A DNA stretch of 64,000 nucleotides, taken from contig CM073562.1 in NCBI GenBank assembly GCA_037074615.1, positions 7,425,001 through 7,489,000 of the forward strand, written 5' to 3'. The notes beneath the pieces were generated by a model. That model was given only the letters and a program-made list of their open reading frames with translations, was not told the origin of the DNA and made no database searches. Both the position numbers and the translations under genes were made by a program. Below are positions 60,201-64,000 of the stretch, one piece after another (the first letter of the stretch is position 1; every line of letters starts with the position of its first letter). This stretch comes from Leucaena leucocephala (Eukaryota > Streptophyta > Magnoliopsida > Fabales > Fabaceae).

Positions 60201-60465
60201 CGTGGTAAATTGTGTCACCTTAAGATATCTCTATACAGGTTGAAACAAAGTCCTCAAGCATGGTTTAATAGATTTAGTACTGTTATGAATGACTTTAGCC
60301 TATGCTAGAGTAAATGTGATCATTCTGTATTCTATAAGAGAAAAAGTACTAGCATGATTTTACTAGTGTTGTATGTTGATAATATTGTGATTATGGGGAG
60401 TGATACCTTGGGAATCTCATCACTCGAGTCATTCCTTATTGACTCAGGAAAAATATGTTATTGAA
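57265..60465 (+). mobile_element. Degenerate Ty1/copia retrotransposon, 3' part missing
   Basis: The 5' LTR ends at 57423 (ATAAAATAACA), directly followed by a primer-binding site TGGTATCAAAGCAG (57424-57437) for initiator tRNA-Met. The LTR start is placed near 57265 because mTERF similarity stops at about 57215. Gag is not recognised. Protease WIID-x-GATDHIK is at 58191-58229 with a frameshift at the active site. Pre-integrase, integrase and RT follow. The element ends within or just after RT at about 60465, where CACTA-type sequence takes over. No 3' LTR is present. Confidence 0.8.
58191..60430 (+). pseudogene. copia pol (PR, INT, RT), degenerate
   Basis: Pre-integrase LHVPDLVFNLLSPSKLTRDL starts at 58360, with RWGHLSLSSLKKVYPQ and the CESCQFAKHYRLP zinc-ligand segment (about 58658-58696). 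The integrase core has YPFKLVYSNIWGLCP, YFVTFIDN and LFSDNAKEYF. Its later part (59009-59287) has SSACFLINRISSSILDGHIP and FPIDLKIFGCVLFE. RT starts near 59980 (RFVAKRLCSKYGVDYSDTF) and runs to YVDNIVIMGS (about 60371-60400), where the second catalytic Asp is replaced by Asn. Stops and frameshifts abound. Confidence 0.85.
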
Positions 60466-60509
60466 GGCTTTCTAAATCAGTTGAAAATTGTGATATATAT
60501 CGGACAATG

Positions 60510-60860
60510 ATCGGTGTAGAAATGGACTATTTAGAAAGTGTATACTTTTTAAATCGAGCGTTTCATCAGTGTAGAAAGAGTAGAATTTAGACCAGTCCCT
60601 TTTGAAATCTGGCATAGAATTTGCTAATGTCTACACTAGTTGAATAAATCCCTTTTGAATAGTTTTATGAATTGTTTACACCAGTTGTGTTTTCACCTGG
60701 TGTAGATTAATGAATTATTTACACCGGTTGTGTTTACACCCGGTGTAGATTAATGAATTTTCTACACCTTACTATAAAGACAACTAGTGTATATGTTGTC
60801 ATATTTACATATATTGTTTCTACTCCTACCGGTGTATATATTGTTTCATTAACCCCATCC
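60510..60860. repeat. Left subterminal repeats of the CACTA element
   Basis: Repeated TTTACACCRGTTGTGTTT and CRCCYGGTGTAGATTAATGA pairs (best at 60665-60770), plus weaker GGTGTAGAAA copies upstream at 60511 and 60569. Confidence 0.85.
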
Positions 60861-61189
60861 CTTAAAGCTTCATGAATAAACTGCCCAAATATATAGACTC
60901 AAAGAGATAGATCTTCAATTGCTCATTACATTATTCATTTAATAAAATTCAATAAAAAATATAATAATTTGAATAGAAAAATAAAAAAACGTATTCTGGT
61001 AATGACAAATACTATTGATAAGGAATGATTTGAATAAAAAACTCCACAAATATTGCACAGGTCCTCAATATCTTGTCTAGGAAATGGGTCAGATTAATCA
61101 AATATCTGAAATATCAAATTAAAATAAAAGAAATTAAAGCATTACTAAGATATATTAAATTGACCAGAAATATATGAAATCATTAAAAA

Positions 61190-61460
61190 CACAATTTCCC
61201 TCCTCAGTTAGGTCAGTCCTATTTGACAAAATGATATTGATCATGTGTCTAACCATGTAGAAGTCGCACAAGTTGCTTTTTTTAGGTTGCCTTCGACTCT
61301 GTAATATTAACATGAACAAAATTATGTGTCATTAGCAAAAAACTGCGCGGAGCATAACACTTAACACTTTTATTACCTTCGGTGTGATCCATTCAAGGTC
61401 CCTCACCGAGTGGCTTTCTTAAGTCCTCTTACAATTGCAAACGTCCTATAGCCCTATGAC
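61190..61460 (-). pseudogene. Ulp1-like (C48) protease C-terminal remnant of CACTA ORF
   Basis: The minus strand reads LCDFYMVRHMINIILSNRTD after a QRQPKKSN segment. This resembles the Q...CG(Y/F)Y(V/M) active-cysteine region of SUMO-protease-like domains found at the end of many plant CACTA proteins. Upstream coding is broken by stops. It is identified from one short motif only. Confidence 0.5.
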
Positions 61461-62167
61461 CAAAGTTATGAACTTAGTAACCATTTTATTACAAATACCA
61501 TATTTAATTTATTACAAACACAATTATTCTGTAAGGAAGAAAACTCACATGTTCATAATCTTATTGGCATCAACCGATGGCTTGTAGTGGAGGGAGTATA
61601 AGAAGAAAATTTTATAAGTATGCTTACATGGTATGATCAATTGCCAATGGTTGCTATAGAAAATAATTAAACAATAATGATTATTAGCATTAAGCAAATA
61701 CAAATCTAGTATGAAAAAACTGAAATATTATTATTCTTACTCCTGCATATATGGTGCGAAGAAACAATCAATATCGGTTTCACCAAGCCTCCTTGCACTG
61801 TACTCAAGTCTTGAAGATTGGGAGGTCTTTTTTGAATAAATCTGAAATGGGCATAGGAATTCAAACTGACCTTGTTTGTCCTTGGAAACCAACTTAGCTT
61901 GCATGTACCTCCAGTTAATGCAAACATGATGTGAGTTAATGTAAACACTCAGCTTGAATGAATTTTTTGTTACATATATTTACATTTAAATTAGACTTAT
62001 ATTAAAAACACTTAGACGAACTCAGAGATTAGTTCATTCCTAAGAGTGATAACCGATTTCATATCTGCATGGTCAACAAAGGCATCAGCCCCAGTGTCAC
62101 CCACAACTGAATCCATAGGCAACGCATCCACATGGAACATTTCGTCAGATGCCAATTGGATCACATG

Positions 62168-62599
62168 TTACATGGAACTCAAATTGGGAGGCGTGGAAAG
62201 TTCACTTGGGGATGACGCGACATGATCTGAAACAAAATGCTTTGGCCATAATATGAAAGTCCCCTTTGTCTGACTCATAGTCTTCACCTCATCAGTCGAA
62301 ATTGGGACAATAACATCTTTAAATATCACGTCTTCAACTGCCACCCTTAACTGATCATCCTTAATTTGGATGTGGTGGGCAGTTTTCCCTAAGATATGTA
62401 TGGAACCATGTGCCACTAACCTTTTGATAGGATCCTCCACATATAGATCATAAGGTTCAGTATCCTCTGACACCTTTTTGGCCATGCAATAGCTCCCTTT
62501 AGTGCTAGGACGAGCTGCATATGAGAGCATTTGGGTGGCACTTGGCTCCTGTTGCCTTGATGTCAATATGGACAATATTTTTTTCTTGATCTTTGCCAA
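62168..62599 (-). CDS. CACTA-associated plant transposon protein segment (DUF8039-like)
   Basis: A 143-residue ORF. The part from YDLYVEDPIKRLVAHGSIHI through LRVAVEDVIFKDVIVPISTD to TFILWPKHFV has the order seen in the transposon-associated domain that follows the Transposase_24 region in plant En/Spm proteins (VA.G.., .V.V......PIPT.E, F..WP). It is one exon or fragment of a larger protein whose earlier part is at 63260-63757. It is not an independent host gene. Whether it is expressed is unknown. Confidence 0.6.
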   Translation of the reverse strand: MAKIKKKILSILTSRQQEPSATQMLSYAARPSTKGSYCMAKKVSEDTEPYDLYVEDPIKRLVAHGSIHILGKTAHHIQIKDDQLRVAVEDVIFKDVIVPISTDEVKTMSQTKGTFILWPKHFVSDHVASSPSELSTPPNLSSM

Positions 62600-63259
62600 C
62601 CCCTCTTGTAATTGTGCCTAAATTGAAGCTTCTGTCTGTGCCTTAGCCTCTGCCCAAGAATCTGCCTTAGCATCTTCCCTCACAGTGGATAATAATGATT
62701 ACAGCTCTGCCTTCGAGACGTATGGGGAATGTCGTGGAGATGCTCCAGAAAAATATCTTATACCGACACCTCAACCAACTCCCCTGACATGATTCCCATG
62801 CTCTTGCTTGCCTGTGACAACAGTCAAGATGCCATTCCTACCATCTGACTTGAAGGACCTATGGGCTTCTTATTATTTAAGATCAACCTATAACATAAAA
62901 AGAGCAAACATAAGAAATAATATAATTAGTCTACTAAAATAAAATAATACAAGTAGTACTTACAATTTTTGCCACAATCATGAGAGCGTGATCGCTTGTA
63001 AATGATCCGCTCATTTTTTTGTGAGCGTACAACCACTTATCTTCATGACGTATTGGAGATGGGGGAGCGAGAATAACACTAGGATCAGAATCAACAGCCT
63101 CTTCCTCTTGATCCCCAACAAGTCTCTTTCAGCCTTCGCGTAACCCCTCGAGACATTATATGGGGGTAATTATTCTTGAGAGCGTGTTCAATGGCTTTTG
63201 CTCTTTTTTCCTACAAGACTTGAAGTAGTTAATTCCCAATACATACAAAAAGAAGAAAC

Positions 63260-63757
63260 ATGGGAAATGCAACATTTCTTTTTCATAACATATCAACTCA
63301 CCATAGCTTCTGTAGTAGTCTGAAGCCTAACAAATTCTTCCTAAATAGCTTCGTCAATGAATTGATACTTGCTGCATGGAGAAGGATGAGGTTGACCATC
63401 TTTGTCCCGGCCATCATTGTTGGGAACATCATAAGTGAGCTGCAATAATTTCCATTGAAAGCAGAGTTATCAACAAATAGTTTTATTTTTCAGTATTGGT
63501 CTGTATACAATAGACAATAGGCAGATCTTATACCCGAATAGAGTCCAAATTTGATTATTCACACGATTTTCAACAGCATCTGAAGTCTGTATGGCGATGT
63601 TATTCTTGTTGCATGCTAGGAGGCTGACATAACTCATGTACTTTGTCCTGTGTTCACCAATTGGGTTCCAACGTGTGTCAAACTCAATCGGTATAATGAT
63701 AGACGACATAAAAACTAAAACTGCATACAACCTAAGAAATAAGAAAGGAAGAGACAT
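63260..63757 (-). pseudogene. Transposase_24-like (Ptta/En/Spm) segment
   Basis: The minus strand reads FDTRWNPIGEHRTKYMSYVS then LLACNKNN and VNNQIWTLFGYK. This resembles the N-terminal piece of plant transposase-associated proteins (pattern W.PIGE....F..Y...L....I.......VP......W). It is followed after a gap by LTYDVPNNDGRDKDGQPHP and QFIDEAI-stop-EEFVRLQTT. Introns or stops interrupt it, and one stop lies in the second block. The plus ORF at 63260-63448 is its antisense shadow. Confidence 0.6.
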
Positions 63758-63794
63758 ACTAAGGGGCAGGCTTTGATAAAGTATTTTTATTTAA

Positions 63795-63965
63795 GACTTT
63801 TTACACTGGTTAACATTTAATTCTGGTGTAAAAATCATATTTTGAATATGAAATGATTAATATTTTGAAATTCAAAATAATTTCTACACTGGATAACATG
63901 TACAATCGGTGTAAAAAAGTTTTCAAATCACTTTTTACGCCGGATAACATATACAACCGGTTTAA
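63795..63965. repeat. Right subterminal repeats of the CACTA element
   Basis: Three inverted units: TTTTTACACTGGTTAAC...CTGGTGTAAAAA, TTTCTACACTGGATAAC...TCGGTGTAAAAA and TTTTTACGCCGGATAAC...ACCGGTTTAAA. Confidence 0.85.
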
Positions 63966-64000
63966 ATATTAGTTATTTTTTTAAACAATCCTTTATTAAC

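Larger units (their letters stand above)
60475..64000 (-). mobile_element. CACTA (En/Spm) transposon, right end beyond window
   Basis: Both ends carry inverted subterminal units of the TTTACACCGGTT...AACCGGTGTAAA type: left about 60510-60860, right about 63795-63965. These are typical of plant CACTA elements. The minus strand between them encodes plant transposase-associated segments and a Ulp1-like C-terminus. The CACTA terminus itself was not found at the left, and the right end is outside, so exact limits and the 3-bp target duplication are unknown. No TNP2-type transposase is seen in the window. Confidence 0.75.

Noticed and set aside
1..64000. tRNA, rRNA, organelle insertions
   Set aside because: No cloverleaf with intact A and B boxes, rRNA core or plastid/mitochondrial gene stretch was noticed. 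FtsZ1, mTERF and CTC1 are nuclear genes.

Overview
The window is nuclear DNA of a flowering plant, most likely a eudicot. The evidence is its A+T richness, two plant genes split by GT-AG introns, plant-type Ty1/copia and Ty3/gypsy LTR retrotransposons, MULE and CACTA DNA transposons, and mTERF gene fragments. The species cannot be named from the sequence. No rRNA, tRNA, CRISPR or bacterial operon was seen.

Two genes appear intact. ELP6 (10318-19401, plus, 5 exons, 258 residues) encodes a subunit of the Elongator complex. An LTA4H-type leucyl aminopeptidase/epoxide hydrolase (36220-40248, plus, 4 exons, 612 residues) keeps every catalytic residue looked for. ELP6 carries a dead 4.8-kb chromovirus-like gypsy element in its last intron and a terminal-inverted-repeat element in its first intron.

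Layout: 1-1517 SIRE-like LTR pieces in both orientations; 1518-3866 the 5' LTR and leader of a minus-strand LTR element; 4421-5662 a MULE built around a 110-bp tandem repeat; 5737-6022 a hairpin MITE; 6600-8411 a SIRE-like solo LTR; 10318-19401 ELP6; 19621-19766 an FtsZ1 fragment; 20-27 kb A+T-rich DNA with inverted repeats, MITEs and a 186-bp duplication; 27060-29357 a broken minus-strand copia element; 29409-30525 a CTC1 pseudogene fragment; 30591-35625 two inverted copies of a foldback-like MULE whose long arms are 21-bp minisatellites; 36220-40248 LTA4H; 40-45 kb A+T-rich intergenic DNA; 45500-52817 a minus-strand copia element split by a 2.9-kb solo LTR; 52820-57220 fragments of an mTERF cluster; 57265-60465 a degenerate plus-strand copia element; 60475 to the window end a CACTA element with plant transposase-associated and Ulp1-like remnants.

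The most unusual structure is the MULE pair at 30.6-35.6 kb. Each copy has about 130 bp of unique inverted terminal sequence followed by arrays of a 21-bp unit, and 9-bp target duplications flank both. The copies face opposite ways, giving a quasi-palindrome of about 5 kb. Because 21 is a multiple of three, the arrays stay open in several frames on both strands and create many spurious long ORFs. The remaining ORFs outside the two genes are mostly transposon remnants or chance frames.
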